From NCBI RefSeq assembly GCF_014897315.1, contig NZ_JABUYL010000003.1, forward strand, positions 186,001-250,000: a DNA stretch of 64,000 nucleotides, in the 5' to 3' direction. The notes under the pieces were generated by a model. The model was given only the letters and a program-made list of their open reading frames with translations. It was not told the DNA's origin and searched no databases. The DNA comes from Proteus sp. FME41 (GTDB lineage: Bacteria; Pseudomonadota; Gammaproteobacteria; Enterobacterales; Enterobacteriaceae). Each line of letters starts with the position of its first letter. Position 1 is the first letter of the stretch. The position numbers were made by a program, and so were the translations under genes. Positions 1-9,357 of this stretch are shown here, piece after piece.

Positions 1-1065
1 ACCGGTGTATTTAGGACGAGTTAAGCCTTCCCATGGTTTTAAAGGTTCATCATCTTCATACCATGCGTGTTTACCACTTTCTTCAATACCGTCTTTCAGG
101 TTCTGATCTTTCCAGTCTTTAATTGGACGGTAGGTCGAGAAATCAACCCCTTCCATATAACCACCAGACAGTAAGAATTCCGTGTTATTACCATTAATTG
201 GTAATTCAGGTACAGACAGATAATAGTTAGCACCTTTACCGATTTTTAACCATTCAGGGTAATAAGCGGCAAAAATAGCCGTATCCACTTTATAAACTTG
301 GTTAACAAAATCACCCAGTTTGTCGATAAAGCTTTTCACGTACATTAAGCGTTCTAAGTTAAGAACATTTGGTGCATCAAGGTTAATTGGGTTAGCAACA
401 CCGCCCACCGCTAAATTTTGAATATGCGGTGTTTTTCCGCCCAGAATAGCCACGATACGGTTTGCATCACGCTGGCACTCAAGTGCTTGTAGGTAGTGAG
501 CAACCGCAATCAGGTTAACTTCTGGTGGTAATTTCATGGCAGAGTGACCCCAGTAACCGTTAGCAAAAATACCTAACTGACCACTATCCACCAGACCTTG
601 GATTTTTTTCTGTACTTTTTTAAACTCTTCAGCAGAGTTTAGATTCCAGCTAGAAACCCCTTTTAGCATTGCAGATGCTTTTTCAGGGTCAGCTTGTAAT
701 GCAGACGTGATATCAACCCAGTCCATCGCAGAAAGCTGATAGAAATGGACGATATGGTCATGGATGATATGCGAACCTAAAATCAAGTTACGGATATACT
801 GCGCATTAACAGGAATATCCATCCCTAAAGCATCTTCTACAGCACGTACTGAGGCAATCGCATGAACGGTTGTACAAACACCACAGATACGTTGCACGAT
901 AATCCATGCATCACGAGGATCGCTTCCTTTTAGGATCTCCTCCATTCCGCGCCACATGGTACCGGAAGACCAAGCCTTAACAACTTTTCCGTTATCAATT
1001 TCACAATCGACGCGTAAATGCCCTTCAATACGGGTAATAGGATCAATAGTAATGCGTTGGCTCAT
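1..1065 (-). CDS. hybC: Hydrogenase-2 large subunit HybC (N-terminal 355 codons; C-terminus outside window)
   Basis: Large, NiFe-site-bearing subunit of uptake hydrogenase 2, which oxidises H2 at the periplasmic face of the inner membrane. The ATG at 1065 gives [15 protein letters not shown], and the first nickel-ligand motif RICGVC is followed by TTVHAIASVRAVE. The second CxxC motif at the C-terminus lies beyond base 1, so the gene is partial (the family is about 567 residues). The start overlaps the hybB stop by 4 nt (ATGA), which implies translational coupling in the hybO-A-B-C operon. The large subunit has no signal peptide of its own and is exported with HybO. Confidence 0.95.
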   Translation of the reverse strand, partial: MSQRITIDPITRIEGHLRVDCEIDNGKVVKAWSSGTMWRGMEEILKGSDPRDAWIIVQRICGVCTTVHAIASVRAVEDALGMDIPVNAQYIRNLILGSHIIHDHIVHFYQLSAMDWVDITSALQADPEKASAMLKGVSSWNLNSAEEFKKVQKKIQGLVDSGQLGIFANGYWGHSAMKLPPEVNLIAVAHYLQALECQRDANRIVAILGGKTPHIQNLAVGGVANPINLDAPNVLNLERLMYVKSFIDKLGDFVNQVYKVDTAIFAAYYPEWLKIGKGANYYLSVPELPINGNNTEFLLSGGYMEGVDFSTYRPIKDWKDQNLKDGIEESGKHAWYEDDEPLKPWEGLTRPKYTG

Positions 1066-2243
1066 GATTTAACCTCAGCCTTTTTTAATTGTATATTTGA
1101 GTCTGTTTGTGCAGGTAAAACCGGCAGTAAACGGATAATAAGAATGTAAGCTGTTACTTCAAATGCAACGAAACCAATAGAAATCAGCAATTCACTTGCT
1201 GTTGGGAAATAGTGGTAACCATTGCCTGGATTGTAAGCAACTAAAGAGTAGTTCATACGCCACATTGCTGCACCGATTAAGATAAAGACAGCACAGACAA
1301 ACAACATTTTTGGACTACGGCGATTATTATTTAAATGCATTAAAATAAGAGGAAGTAACAACAGTGCACTCTCAGCAATAAATAACCACGAGAACATATC
1401 CCCATTTCCGATATAACTCAGTTTACCGTTCCAAATAATTTCGCCCCAGCGACAGACCAAGAAAGCAATCAATAACACTTCGATCACTCGGGTTAACTTG
1501 GTAAATAGCGGTGTCTCATCATCATTCATGGTACGACTTGCTTTTAGCAAAGAACCTTCAAAAATAACGATAGTGAAACCGAGGAGAAAGGCAGTTAACA
1601 GAGAGAAAACAGGTAACATCTCATAAGATTGCCACAGTGGATGTACTTTCCAACCCGCTGAAATCATTAATGATCCCATTGAAGATTGGTGCATGGTTGG
1701 CAGTAAAGCACCAAGACCAATAATAAAGAACATCGCTTTGTTAAGACGTTTCAACGACACTTTCCAACCAATGCGTTCTAGTAATGCAGGTAAGAATTCT
1801 AATGCCATCACCATAATGTAGATGGTCATACAGGTCGCTGTTTCAAACAAAACAGAGTTAACGTTAAAGTACTGAGGCATAAAGAAGTGAGGCATGTTCC
1901 AATAGCGACCGATATCAATAGCGATGGATAAACCGCCTAATGAATAGCCGAATAAACTCGCTAATAATGCCGGACGCACTAATGGGTGAAATTCTCCTTT
2001 ATTAAAGACATAAACTGCCCATGCAAGTGCCCAACCGCCACATGCAAAGCCTGTTCCTATCAATAAGTCAAAGGCAATCCAAATACCCCAAGGGTATCCC
2101 CCATTCAGGTCAGAGACATCACCCAAACCTAATACCAAACGCTTACCAATAAGAATAAAACCGAGCACAGCAAGCGGTAAAAATACTCTTACAGCCAGAG
2201 TAAATAACTTACCGCCAAGTGGGCGAGGATCATGACTCGACAT
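1062..2243 (-). CDS. hybB: Hydrogenase-2 integral membrane subunit HybB
   Basis: NrfD/PsrC-type polytopic membrane protein that links HybOC and the ferredoxin-like HybA to the quinone pool. The ATG at 2243 ([12 protein letters not shown]) was chosen because a strong AAGGAGG ribosome site lies just upstream and the 393 residues match the family length (about 392). A longer reading starting at 2315 would add 24 residues lying inside hybA. About nine or ten hydrophobic helices are visible. It overlaps the end of hybA by 14 nt and the start of hybC by 4 nt, so it is part of a tightly coupled operon. Confidence 0.95.
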   Translation of the reverse strand: MSSHDPRPLGGKLFTLAVRVFLPLAVLGFILIGKRLVLGLGDVSDLNGGYPWGIWIAFDLLIGTGFACGGWALAWAVYVFNKGEFHPLVRPALLASLFGYSLGGLSIAIDIGRYWNMPHFFMPQYFNVNSVLFETATCMTIYIMVMALEFLPALLERIGWKVSLKRLNKAMFFIIGLGALLPTMHQSSMGSLMISAGWKVHPLWQSYEMLPVFSLLTAFLLGFTIVIFEGSLLKASRTMNDDETPLFTKLTRVIEVLLIAFLVCRWGEIIWNGKLSYIGNGDMFSWLFIAESALLLLPLILMHLNNNRRSPKMLFVCAVFILIGAAMWRMNYSLVAYNPGNGYHYFPTASELLISIGFVAFEVTAYILIIRLLPVLPAQTDSNIQLKKAEVKS

Positions 2244-3243
2244 CGTTATCCTCCTTGTGGTGTTCCTGCTCTTGTTTTTTACTATTACGGTTAACCAAAT
2301 AGGTGATCCCTGCAAGGGCTGCTATTGGTAATACCATGCCTTTATAAAGCGAATGTTGAATATGTTCAGATCGCGCGCCTGTTGATAATGGCGCCACTTC
2401 TGGCATACCTAATTTGTCGAAAGGTACTGCAGACAGAACCATCACCTGCGTACCACCGCCTTCAAGTTCACCATAAATATGATCTTGATATTCAGGAATT
2501 TTATGCAGATAAGTATCGCCAGCACTAATGGTTTGGCGTGGATAATGGTATTCCTCACCCACTTTTTTCGCTAAACGACGTTTGGCTTCTTCAAGCAATT
2601 CTTCTCGGGTACCGAAAATAACCGCACCTGTTGGGCACACTTCAACACAACCGGGTAATAAGCCTTTGTCTAAACGCTCAACCCCTTTTTGGTTACAAAG
2701 CTCACATTTATAAAGCTTACCAAAGGGATCATCGTAATCGTATTTAGGAATGTTATAAGGGCATCCCACCATACAGTAACGACAACCTGTACAGATATCT
2801 GCATGATAATGAACAATACCGGTTTTTGGATCTTTGGTTAACGCAGAAACAGGACAAACAGAAACACAGTTTGCATCAACACAATGCATACATTGTTTCT
2901 TAATAAAGGCATAACCGTTTTCCAGTTGGTCTTTATTTTCGCCCGTACCATCACGCCAAATTTGAATAATATTATTTGTGTAAGGACTTAATTTGTCATT
3001 GTTTGACCAAATCGGATCGCCATTAGCGTAAGTATCACCACGCTCCATTGGCTCCGGGTGATTAATTTCCTGACATTTTGTGACACATGCTTGACAGCCT
3101 ACACACAGTGTAGAGTCGTAGAGCATACCGAGAGACCCAGGAATTGGGGGACGGTTCTGCGCCGCAGCATGACCCACAGTGGGTGCCATTCCCGCAAGGA
3201 GAACCCCACCTGATGCCAGCTTAAAGAAATGACGCCTATTCAC
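2230..3243 (-). CDS. hybA: Hydrogenase-2 iron-sulfur protein HybA
   Basis: Periplasmic ferredoxin-like subunit of 337 residues that carries electrons from HybO to HybB. The N-terminus has a twin-arginine signal ([10 protein letters not shown]) ending near HAAA. Four cysteine clusters of 4Fe-4S type are visible: [37 protein letters not shown] and CELC...CVEVCP. A C-terminal hydrophobic segment near residues 305-320 ([15 protein letters not shown]) probably anchors it to the membrane. The start codon is GTG at 3243, overlapping the hybO stop as GTGA, with an AGGAGG site upstream. Confidence 0.95.
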   Translation of the reverse strand: MNRRHFFKLASGGVLLAGMAPTVGHAAAQNRPPIPGSLGMLYDSTLCVGCQACVTKCQEINHPEPMERGDTYANGDPIWSNNDKLSPYTNNIIQIWRDGTGENKDQLENGYAFIKKQCMHCVDANCVSVCPVSALTKDPKTGIVHYHADICTGCRYCMVGCPYNIPKYDYDDPFGKLYKCELCNQKGVERLDKGLLPGCVEVCPTGAVIFGTREELLEEAKRRLAKKVGEEYHYPRQTISAGDTYLHKIPEYQDHIYGELEGGGTQVMVLSAVPFDKLGMPEVAPLSTGARSEHIQHSLYKGMVLPIAALAGITYLVNRNSKKQEQEHHKEDNDVES

Positions 3244-4364
3244 CGTTTATCCTCCTGTGAGGCTCCTGTGGCATTCTTGTCACGGCCTAATTGACGCACA
3301 GCCATCACACTAACACCCGCGACAGCACCCACGACAGCACCCAGTAATCCTGCAGCACCATAAGATACGCCGCCACCTTCTTTCGCATTAACATCAGGGA
3401 CTTGTGCTTTTGGTGTTGGCTGATAAACATTCGCTAATTGGAAAATACCTTTTGTAAAACCGATACCTTCTTCATTACAACCGTAACAAGGGTGACCAAT
3501 ACCAACAGGCCAAATTCCACCACCGACATCGCAGAATTCTAATGTTGGGCAGTTACCATAGGTTTCAGGCCCTTTACAACCTAAATGGTATAGACACCAA
3601 CCTTGACGATGACCTTCATCACCAAATTCTTTAGCAAAACGCCCCGCATCAAAATGAGGGCGACGTTCACAGTTTTCGTGAATTAAACGCTCATAAGCAA
3701 AAAGCGGTCTGTTTTTGCTATCTAACTTAGGCAATTTATTGAAGGTAATAATATGTGCAACAGTCGCTAAGAAGTTATGTGGATTTGGCGGACATCCTGG
3801 AATATTAATAACGGTTTTACCCGGTAAAATAGCTTCCAGTGATTTAGCACCTGTTGGGTTACCCCCTGTTGCAGGTACACCACCCCATGCAGAACATGAA
3901 CCAATTGCAATAATCGCAGCAGCCCCTTCAGCGGCTTCTTTGATATGCTCAAGAATGGGTTTTCCTGCAACCATACAGTAAACACCGCCGTCCTTGTCAG
4001 GGATTGACCCATCGACAACGAGAACGTACTTACCTTTATATTTCTCCATCGCATTGTGTTTATTTTCTTCAGCTTGATCACCAAAAGCGGCAGAAAGCAC
4101 TTCGTGGTATTCAAGTGCGATAACATCAAGAACGAGGTTTTCCAGAGTCGGGTGAGTTGCACGTAATAAAGACTCCGTACACCCTGTACATTCCTGAGCA
4201 CCGATCCAAATAACAGGTGGGCGTTCAGATGATGCCATTGCTTCTGACATTTCTGCGGCAGCTTTGCCGCTTAATCCCATGGTAGCTGACAACGCAGCAC
4301 ACAATTTCATAAAATCGCGTCGGTTAATACCATGATGGGAAAAAACATTATTCCCCAAGGCCAT
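3240..4364 (-). CDS. hybO: Hydrogenase-2 small subunit HybO
   Basis: Small subunit of 374 residues carrying the Fe-S relay from the NiFe site. It has a twin-arginine signal ([13 protein letters not shown]) and cysteine motifs CTGCTES near residue 60, CSAWGG, and the distal group [16 protein letters not shown]...HPCYGC. A C-terminal membrane anchor ([18 protein letters not shown]) precedes a charged tail, as in E. coli HybO. It is the first gene of the operon. An AGGAGA ribosome site precedes the ATG, and a perfect FNR box lies 80-93 bp upstream, which fits anaerobic expression. Confidence 0.96.
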   Translation of the reverse strand: MALGNNVFSHHGINRRDFMKLCAALSATMGLSGKAAAEMSEAMASSERPPVIWIGAQECTGCTESLLRATHPTLENLVLDVIALEYHEVLSAAFGDQAEENKHNAMEKYKGKYVLVVDGSIPDKDGGVYCMVAGKPILEHIKEAAEGAAAIIAIGSCSAWGGVPATGGNPTGAKSLEAILPGKTVINIPGCPPNPHNFLATVAHIITFNKLPKLDSKNRPLFAYERLIHENCERRPHFDAGRFAKEFGDEGHRQGWCLYHLGCKGPETYGNCPTLEFCDVGGGIWPVGIGHPCYGCNEEGIGFTKGIFQLANVYQPTPKAQVPDVNAKEGGGVSYGAAGLLGAVVGAVAGVSVMAVRQLGRDKNATGASQEDKR

Positions 4365-4443
4365 ATATCTCTCCTGATATGATGATTTTTAATTGGAATA
4401 ATTTTAAAACACCGCCTTTTTAACACTCCGACATAATAATGAC

Positions 4444-4457
4444 TTGATCATTATCAA
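4444..4457 (-). promoter_or_regulatory. FNR box upstream of hybO
   Basis: TTGATCATTATCAA matches the FNR consensus TTGAT-N4-ATCAA at all ten defined positions. If it is centred at -41.5 (class II), transcription would start near 4409 and the -10 would fall at TTAAAA (about 4418-4423), a plausible hexamer. This agrees with the anaerobic role of hydrogenase-2. The match is seen directly; binding is inferred. Confidence 0.8.
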
Positions 4458-5430
4458 TCGATAATTCATTAAAAAATAAATTATTCTTTTATGTGAGTAA
4501 AAACGTTTCAGCAATATAAAGTTCAATATGTATTTTTTATATATTTCGTCATTTTAAATTTATTAAAACGCTATTTAATAATGATAAAGTAAATAGAAAT
4601 AATTATCATTACCTTAAAAATAATGAATTTGTATTTTTTAATACCTTTGCAATCAATGGGATAGATAAAACACAAAAAATAAGCAAATTATAAGACAATA
4701 TATTTAAAATAATACAAAATTAATAATTAATAATTTCAATTTTACAATGAAATTTATTAATAATAAGTTTTAATATATTTTTTAATTATAATAATGACTC
4801 TTGTTTTCATATTATCAACCTTTATATTACATCATAAATAAAGTTAAAAATTGCATTTCATAAACAAGAAATGATTACATTAATATATTTAATTTCAGCA
4901 CATTCTTGTTACTCATTTCACTCATCTTCTTTTGTTATTAGTTTTTAGTCAGAGTGAAAATGTTTATTTTACAATCTTAAAAATGTCTATTTTTCTTATC
5001 ATTTTTCATATAGTTATAAGCATATTCATTTTTGGAATAAGAGAGTGCTCTATTCAAAATCGCTATAAAATTAAATACATATTGATATGCGATAATGATA
5101 AAAACAGTAGAACATTCATAATTACTAATCAGTAAACCAAGGTAATAGTTTCATTTGGTTATTTTATAACATATCGAATTTATAACGAAATTAACGTAAA
5201 TAAAATTTCATGTTAAATCCTTGTTGTTATTGTGGATAAAAAAAACACATTTTATCGCCAAATAAAGCGTATTTCTTTTTTTTGTGAGAATAGATAAAAA
5301 AAGTGGTCATAAATCTAAAAATTGAAAAGAGCGTTGTTAATTATTTGTAGCCTTCGAAAAGCAAAGAGGTAAGCCGTAAGCGGTATAGAAGAGCTACACA
5401 TCGAAATACTGGCTCTTCGTGTTACTTAGA

Positions 5431-5500
5431 AGCAATAGGAGCAATAGGAGCAATAGGAATGATAGGAATGATAGGAATGATAGGAATGATAGGAATAGAT
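5431..5500 (+). repeat. Tandem array of seven 9-bp units (AGCAATAGG x3, AATGATAGG x4)
   Basis: Three exact copies of AGCAATAGG (5431-5457) are followed by four exact copies of AATGATAGG (5458-5493) and a partial unit AATAGAT. Every unit keeps ATAGG, and at each junction the + strand reads ATAGGA. The array lies between a 7-bp stem hairpin (5389-5418) and the hairpin at 5520-5543. It could be a variable-number tandem repeat or part of a transcript with repeated GGA motifs. Confidence 0.9.
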
Positions 5501-5512
5501 ACCGTAAACAAA

Positions 5513-5794
5513 ATAAAAAGCCATAACACCGAAATGTTATGGCCTTTAAATTTATTAAAATAATAAAATGCTATGTGTAGTTCTCTGCCTTTCACGTTTT
5601 ATTTTACTCACTTCAAATCAAAGATAAGAAGTGGTTTTAATAAGTAAATAAAATCTACTTACCAGAAATTTGAATGACTGAAAACAACGGTCTACCTGGT
5701 GCAATAAAAAAAATAAGTCTCCAAATACGGATAACTTAGATAATAAACAAATTAGGCGTTTTAACACGTTACAGGATATTTCAATTTGTAACGT
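5513..5794 (-). ncRNA. Candidate small RNA gene (about 280 nt), unidentified
   Basis: A good sigma-70 promoter (5801-5828) would start transcription near 5794. The transcript would begin with a 9-bp hairpin (TGTAACGTG at 5787-5795 paired with CACGTTACA at 5765-5773). It would end at a rho-independent terminator with a 9-bp stem (5520-5528 with 5535-5543) followed on the minus strand by CTTTTTATTTT. No ORF with a ribosome site is seen inside. I compared it from memory with well-known enteric sRNAs (GcvB, Spot 42, CsrB/C, RyhB, ArcZ and others) and recognised none. Confidence 0.5.
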
Positions 5795-5800
5795 GGATGC

Positions 5801-5828
5801 ATTATATCCAATAAGATTTTTTGCGCAA
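5801..5828 (-). promoter_or_regulatory. Sigma-70 promoter driving the candidate sRNA
   Basis: On the minus strand TTGCGC (5828-5823) and TATAAT (5806-5801) are separated by 16 bp. The -10 is a perfect consensus. No annotated protein gene follows before the terminator at 5520. Confidence 0.6.
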
Positions 5829-6175
5829 GTTTTTTTACACTTAAATCAAATTCACATAAAAACACTACTAATCATAAGGTTATAATTAAATTTAACTTAA
5901 AAAAGAAAATCTAAACAAATTAAAAAGTGAGAAAAGATGAAGAGTTAATGAATATTAATGTCATGTAAGTTGAAATAATAACATCTACTTAGTATTAATT
6001 GATTCAGCACATTATTACTCATTAACCTTAATTAATTATTTTATTGAAAATTTAATCTACTTATTATTAATAACGTTTAATACTAAAGCTAAATTTTATT
6101 CTAACTCAATTTTAGTAATTACCTCATCCATTACTAAAAGAGTAAAAATATAGACTATTTCCTTTAGCATAATAA

Positions 6176-6221
6176 AAAAGCACTTTATTTATCATCTCAC
6201 AACGACAAATAAAGTGCTTTT
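6176..6221 (-). terminator. Terminator downstream of exbD
   Basis: A perfect 15-bp inverted repeat, AAAAGCACTTTATTT (6176-6190) with its complement (6207-6221), has a 16-nt loop. Reading leftward from exbD the stem ends in a T-rich run, so it should stop exbB-exbD transcription. Confidence 0.8.
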
Positions 6222-6266
6222 ATAATAGCGTAATAATACTTAGTTTAGTAATTTTTTAACCAAATA

Positions 6267-6695
6267 TTAGCCACCAGTAGAGACGGTTTCCATCCCCACT
6301 AACCCAACTTTGAGATAACCTGCTTTTCTTAACGAGTCCATTGCTGCCATCAACGTTTCATAATCAACGGTTTTATCAGCTTGGAAAAAGATTGTTGTCT
6401 CTTTATTTGCTTGTGTCATCGTATCTAACACATTTGCCATCGTTTCATGCGTAACCATCTCTTCACCAATGAAAATTTGTTTATCCGATTTAATCGTCAA
6501 ATAAACAGGTTTTTCCGGGCGAGGCTGTGGTTTTGCACTTGAAGCGGGTAAATTCACTTTTATATCAACAGTAGCTAAAGGTGCCGCTACCATAAAGATA
6601 ATGAGCAGAACCAACATGACATCAATAAAAGGCGTCACATTGATATCATGTAATTCATTATCATCACCTGAATCATCACCAAGACGCATTGCCAT
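6267..6695 (-). CDS. exbD: TonB energy-transduction protein ExbD
   Basis: Inner-membrane partner of ExbB and TonB that passes the proton gradient to outer-membrane receptors. It has 142 residues (E. coli 141), with a short cytoplasmic N-terminus, a single membrane helix near residues 22-42 containing the essential aspartate context VTPFIDVMLVLLIIFMV, and a periplasmic domain. It follows exbB by 6 bp and shares its transcript. The iron-uptake receptor at 23.5-25.7 kb would depend on this complex. Confidence 0.95.
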   Translation of the reverse strand: MAMRLGDDSGDDNELHDINVTPFIDVMLVLLIIFMVAAPLATVDIKVNLPASSAKPQPRPEKPVYLTIKSDKQIFIGEEMVTHETMANVLDTMTQANKETTIFFQADKTVDYETLMAAMDSLRKAGYLKVGLVGMETVSTGG

Positions 6696-6701
6696 AATTC
6701 A

Positions 6702-7712
6702 TTACCTTGCTTTGCTGTTTTCGATATCTAAGTCACGGCTCACTAGCGTCACCACTCCCGTTGCGATATCACCAATTTCACCACGATAACCTGCGATCAT
6801 TCGGGCAAAAATATTATAAATGATAACGGCTGGAATGGCGGCAATCAGCCCAATAGCGGTTGCTAATAATGCTTCTGCAATACCTGGAGCAACAACAGCG
6901 AGGTTTGTCGTTTGAGAATGCGCAATACCAATAAAACTGTTCATAATTCCCCAAACCGTCCCAAAAAGACCGATAAAAGGAGAAATTGCACCGATAGTCG
7001 CAAGATAACCATTACCACGCCCTAATTCACGAGCAATAGCTGCAACTCGACGTTCCATTCGCATTTCAACACGTTCTTTAATACCGGATGCCACTTTACT
7101 TTCTTGAGAGTAAGTTCGTTCTAATTCTGCATCATTAAAGAAATCCGCAGTGGCGCTCTTATTACCAAATTTTTGGCTAATAGCTAATGCATCGTTAAGT
7201 GATCTTGCTTCAACTAATTGAGCAGATTCATTTCTTAGGCGACGACGCAGTGAGATCAGATAGCTTCCTTTGGCAAAAAACAGTGCCCAAGTCACAATAG
7301 ATGCTAATAGTAAGCCAATCATGACACTTTTAACGACTAAATCAGCATTACGATACATACCCATTACAGATAAATCTTCAGCAAATCCGCCACCAACAAC
7401 CATTTCTGGCTGTATTTCTGATGTCGTATTTTCTGTTACGGGTGAGGTATTTTCAGCCGTTATTGCAGGTGCAATTTCACCTTCTGGCTTAGTGGCTTCA
7501 GAATTTGGCGCATTAACTTCATTGCCAGTATTTACCGAAGTTTCTGTTGTTTTTGCTACAGATGGATCTGTTGTAGCGGTTCCCTGTGTAGAAGCTGTTG
7601 AAGAAACGGCAGCAGTAGTTGGCTGTTCAGTTGGTGTGGCAGGTGTCGTATCCGCAAAAGCAGAGCCTGTCAGACCGATTGCCAATAGAATAGAAGCTGT
7701 CAAATTACGCAT
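6702..7712 (-). CDS. exbB: TonB energy-transduction protein ExbB, long form with signal peptide
   Basis: MotA/TolQ/ExbB-family proton-channel protein of 336 residues, about 90 longer than E. coli ExbB. The extra N-terminal part is a cleavable-looking signal peptide (MRNLTASILLAIGLTGSAFA) followed by a roughly 80-residue Thr/Ala/Pro/Glu-rich periplasmic segment. Three membrane segments follow: about residues 130-150 (VMIGLLLASIVTWALFF), 235-260 (YLATIGAISPFIGLFGTVWG) and 275-300. Long ExbB forms with a signal peptide are known in pseudomonads and some enterics. The gene is divergent from metC, with a Fur-like box between them. Confidence 0.94.
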   Translation of the reverse strand: MRNLTASILLAIGLTGSAFADTTPATPTEQPTTAAVSSTASTQGTATTDPSVAKTTETSVNTGNEVNAPNSEATKPEGEIAPAITAENTSPVTENTTSEIQPEMVVGGGFAEDLSVMGMYRNADLVVKSVMIGLLLASIVTWALFFAKGSYLISLRRRLRNESAQLVEARSLNDALAISQKFGNKSATADFFNDAELERTYSQESKVASGIKERVEMRMERRVAAIARELGRGNGYLATIGAISPFIGLFGTVWGIMNSFIGIAHSQTTNLAVVAPGIAEALLATAIGLIAAIPAVIIYNIFARMIAGYRGEIGDIATGVVTLVSRDLDIENSKAR

Positions 7713-8041
7713 CAGTTGGCCTTTTACTCTCTTTTTTATCTATTTATTTATTCAGTAATGACGATATTTACGTCACTACTTACCCAAAATCGTTCGCTTA
7801 CCATCATCCTGTTTGCCATCAGGAAGAGAAAACGCTCAAATGATATCAAACATGAAGCATTTTGATAGTAATTATCATTACTATTTGGCTATTTTTTTTT
7901 CATTTGTCCATTTTTAAGACAAATTATCGTCATTTTAAGTAACATGAAATTTTATCAACTACCCTGTAAGCCTTTTGTACTTATCTAAAAAATGAATTAA
8001 CGTGAAGTAAACACACCATCAATTAAAAGAAGGTATTAAGG
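7713..8041. other. Divergent control region between exbB and metC
   Basis: A 329-bp gap holding the start regions of both genes. The only clear element is a Fur-like box at 7864-7882. I looked for MetJ boxes (repeats of AGACGTCT) on the metC side and saw only a poor match near 7918-7933. Confidence 0.6.
7864..7882. promoter_or_regulatory. Fur-like box between exbB and metC
   Basis: The 19-bp site GATAGTAATTATCATTACT agrees with the Fur consensus at 14 of 19 positions by hand count. Iron-responsive control of exbBD is well established in enterics, and the position about 150 bp upstream of exbB fits. Confidence 0.6.
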
Positions 8042-9232
8042 ATGACGCTAAAAAAACAAGAAACCTCACTCCTCCTTTCTGGGCGAGCAAAAAAATATTC
8101 ACAAGGCGCGGTAAATCCAATTATACAACGAACTTCATCCGTTATTTTTGATTCTGTTGCACAAAAACGTGAAGCGACAAAAAAACGTGCTGAGGGAACC
8201 CTTTTTTATGGTCGTAGAGGCACAACCACGCATTTTGCCTTACAAGAAGCCCTAACCGAATTAGAACAAGGTGTGGGTTGTGCATTATTTCCTTCAGGTG
8301 CTGCCGCGATCACGCAGTCTATGCTCGCCTTTATTAAACAAGGTGACCATATTCTTGTCACGGGTTCAGCTTACGATCCTACCCAAAACTTTTGTGATCA
8401 AATTTTACGTAAGTTCGCGGTAACAACGACTTATTTTGATCCCCTAATCGGCGCTGATATCAGCCAATTACTGCAGCCTGAAACAAAAATTGTTTTTCTT
8501 GAATCGCCAGGATCTATCACCATGGAAGTTCAAGATCTACAAGGCATTGTCAATTCAGTTCGCCAATATAATCCTGATATCATTATTATGCTTGATAATA
8601 CTTGGGCCGCTGGGCTATTGCTTAAACCACTTACTTTTGGTGTCGATATTTCTATTCAGTCCGCCACAAAATACATTATTGGTCACTCTGATGGTATGCT
8701 CGGTTTTGCGGTGGCTAATGAACGTTGTTGGCCACAATTACGAGAAAATGCTTATTTATTAGGCCAATGTGTTGATCCCGATACAGCTTATATGACGGCC
8801 AGAGGATTAAGAACCTTACCCGTAAGAATGAAGCAACATGAACAAAGTGGGCTTGAAGTCGCTCGTTGGCTAAAGCAGCACCCTTTAGTCGATAATGTCT
8901 ATCACCCCGCACTATCTTCTTGTCTAGGTCACGACTATTTTCAACGTGATTTCACTGGCAGTAATGGCTTATTTTCTTTTAGTTTAAACAAAATCCTCAC
9001 TACTGAAGAATTTGCTGAATTTTTAGATAATTTTTCACTCTTTAAAATGGCTTTTTCATGGGGAGGGTTTGAATCTTTAATTTTAGGCTATCACCCTAAT
9101 GATATTAAAGCGATGCGTCAGTATGAAACACAACCGCAATTTACGGGGACATTGTTCCGCATTCACATAGGGCTAGAGAATGTAGACGATCTGATTGAAG
9201 ATCTCGAACTGGCATTTTTACGTATTTCTTAA
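8042..9232 (+). CDS. metC: Cystathionine beta-lyase MetC
   Basis: PLP enzyme of 396 residues that cleaves cystathionine to homocysteine, pyruvate and ammonia in methionine synthesis. The PLP-lysine motif is [13 protein letters not shown] near residue 210. Other Cys/Met-metabolism family signatures are [16 protein letters not shown] near residue 60 and LDNTWAAG. The same neighbours as in E. coli (exbB divergent, yghB downstream) support MetC rather than MetB. The start follows an AAGGTATTAAGG stretch just before the ATG. Confidence 0.93.
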   Translation: MTLKKQETSLLLSGRAKKYSQGAVNPIIQRTSSVIFDSVAQKREATKKRAEGTLFYGRRGTTTHFALQEALTELEQGVGCALFPSGAAAITQSMLAFIKQGDHILVTGSAYDPTQNFCDQILRKFAVTTTYFDPLIGADISQLLQPETKIVFLESPGSITMEVQDLQGIVNSVRQYNPDIIIMLDNTWAAGLLLKPLTFGVDISIQSATKYIIGHSDGMLGFAVANERCWPQLRENAYLLGQCVDPDTAYMTARGLRTLPVRMKQHEQSGLEVARWLKQHPLVDNVYHPALSSCLGHDYFQRDFTGSNGLFSFSLNKILTTEEFAEFLDNFSLFKMAFSWGGFESLILGYHPNDIKAMRQYETQPQFTGTLFRIHIGLENVDDLIEDLELAFLRIS

Positions 9233-9263
9233 TAAATACTGAATTTTTTATTAAAAATAATCT

Positions 9264-9285
9264 ATCCCTGTGGTTACGCAGGGAT
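9264..9285 (+). terminator. Weak terminator-like hairpin after metC
   Basis: ATCCCTG pairs with CAGGGAT across an 8-nt loop. Only a short T-poor stretch follows, so termination may be partial and yghB may be partly co-transcribed. Confidence 0.4.
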
Positions 9286-9357
9286 TAAATCAAACTGTTC
9301 TCTTTATTTTGCGTTAGAATAGCGACCATAAAGTCCTTTTTTAATGCGAGTTCGCTA

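Larger units (their letters stand above)
4365..6266. other. 1.9 kb AT-rich intergenic region between hybO and exbD
   Basis: No convincing protein gene is seen. The stretch contains the hybO promoter with its FNR box (4444-4457), a weak Fur-like match near 4594-4608, a 7-bp-stem hairpin (5389-5395 with 5412-5418), a tandem array of 9-bp units (5431-5500), a promoter-terminator unit on the minus strand (5513-5828), and the exbD terminator (6176-6221). The rest, especially about 4620-5330 and 5880-6150, is very AT-rich with no recognisable structure. Confidence 0.7.

Noticed and set aside
4932-5135. 67-codon ORF in the AT-rich gap, rich in Ile and Phe
   Set aside because: It starts at TTG without a ribosome site, its composition simply mirrors the AT-rich DNA, and no family resemblance is seen.
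5431-5500. CRISPR-like array
   Set aside because: Units are 9 bp, directly adjacent, with no spacers and no cas genes.
5390-5560. Minus-strand reading frame giving a Leu/Phe/Ser-repeat peptide across the 9-bp array
   Set aside because: It has no start codon with a ribosome site and runs through the terminator hairpin at 5520-5543.
7270-7758. 162-codon + strand ORF opposite exbB
   Set aside because: It is a shadow of the low-complexity extension of ExbB. The real gene on the other strand explains the coding signal.
7913-7937. Possible MetJ boxes upstream of metC
   Set aside because: Only AGAC and GTCA ends match; two adjacent AGACGTCT-like units cannot be aligned.
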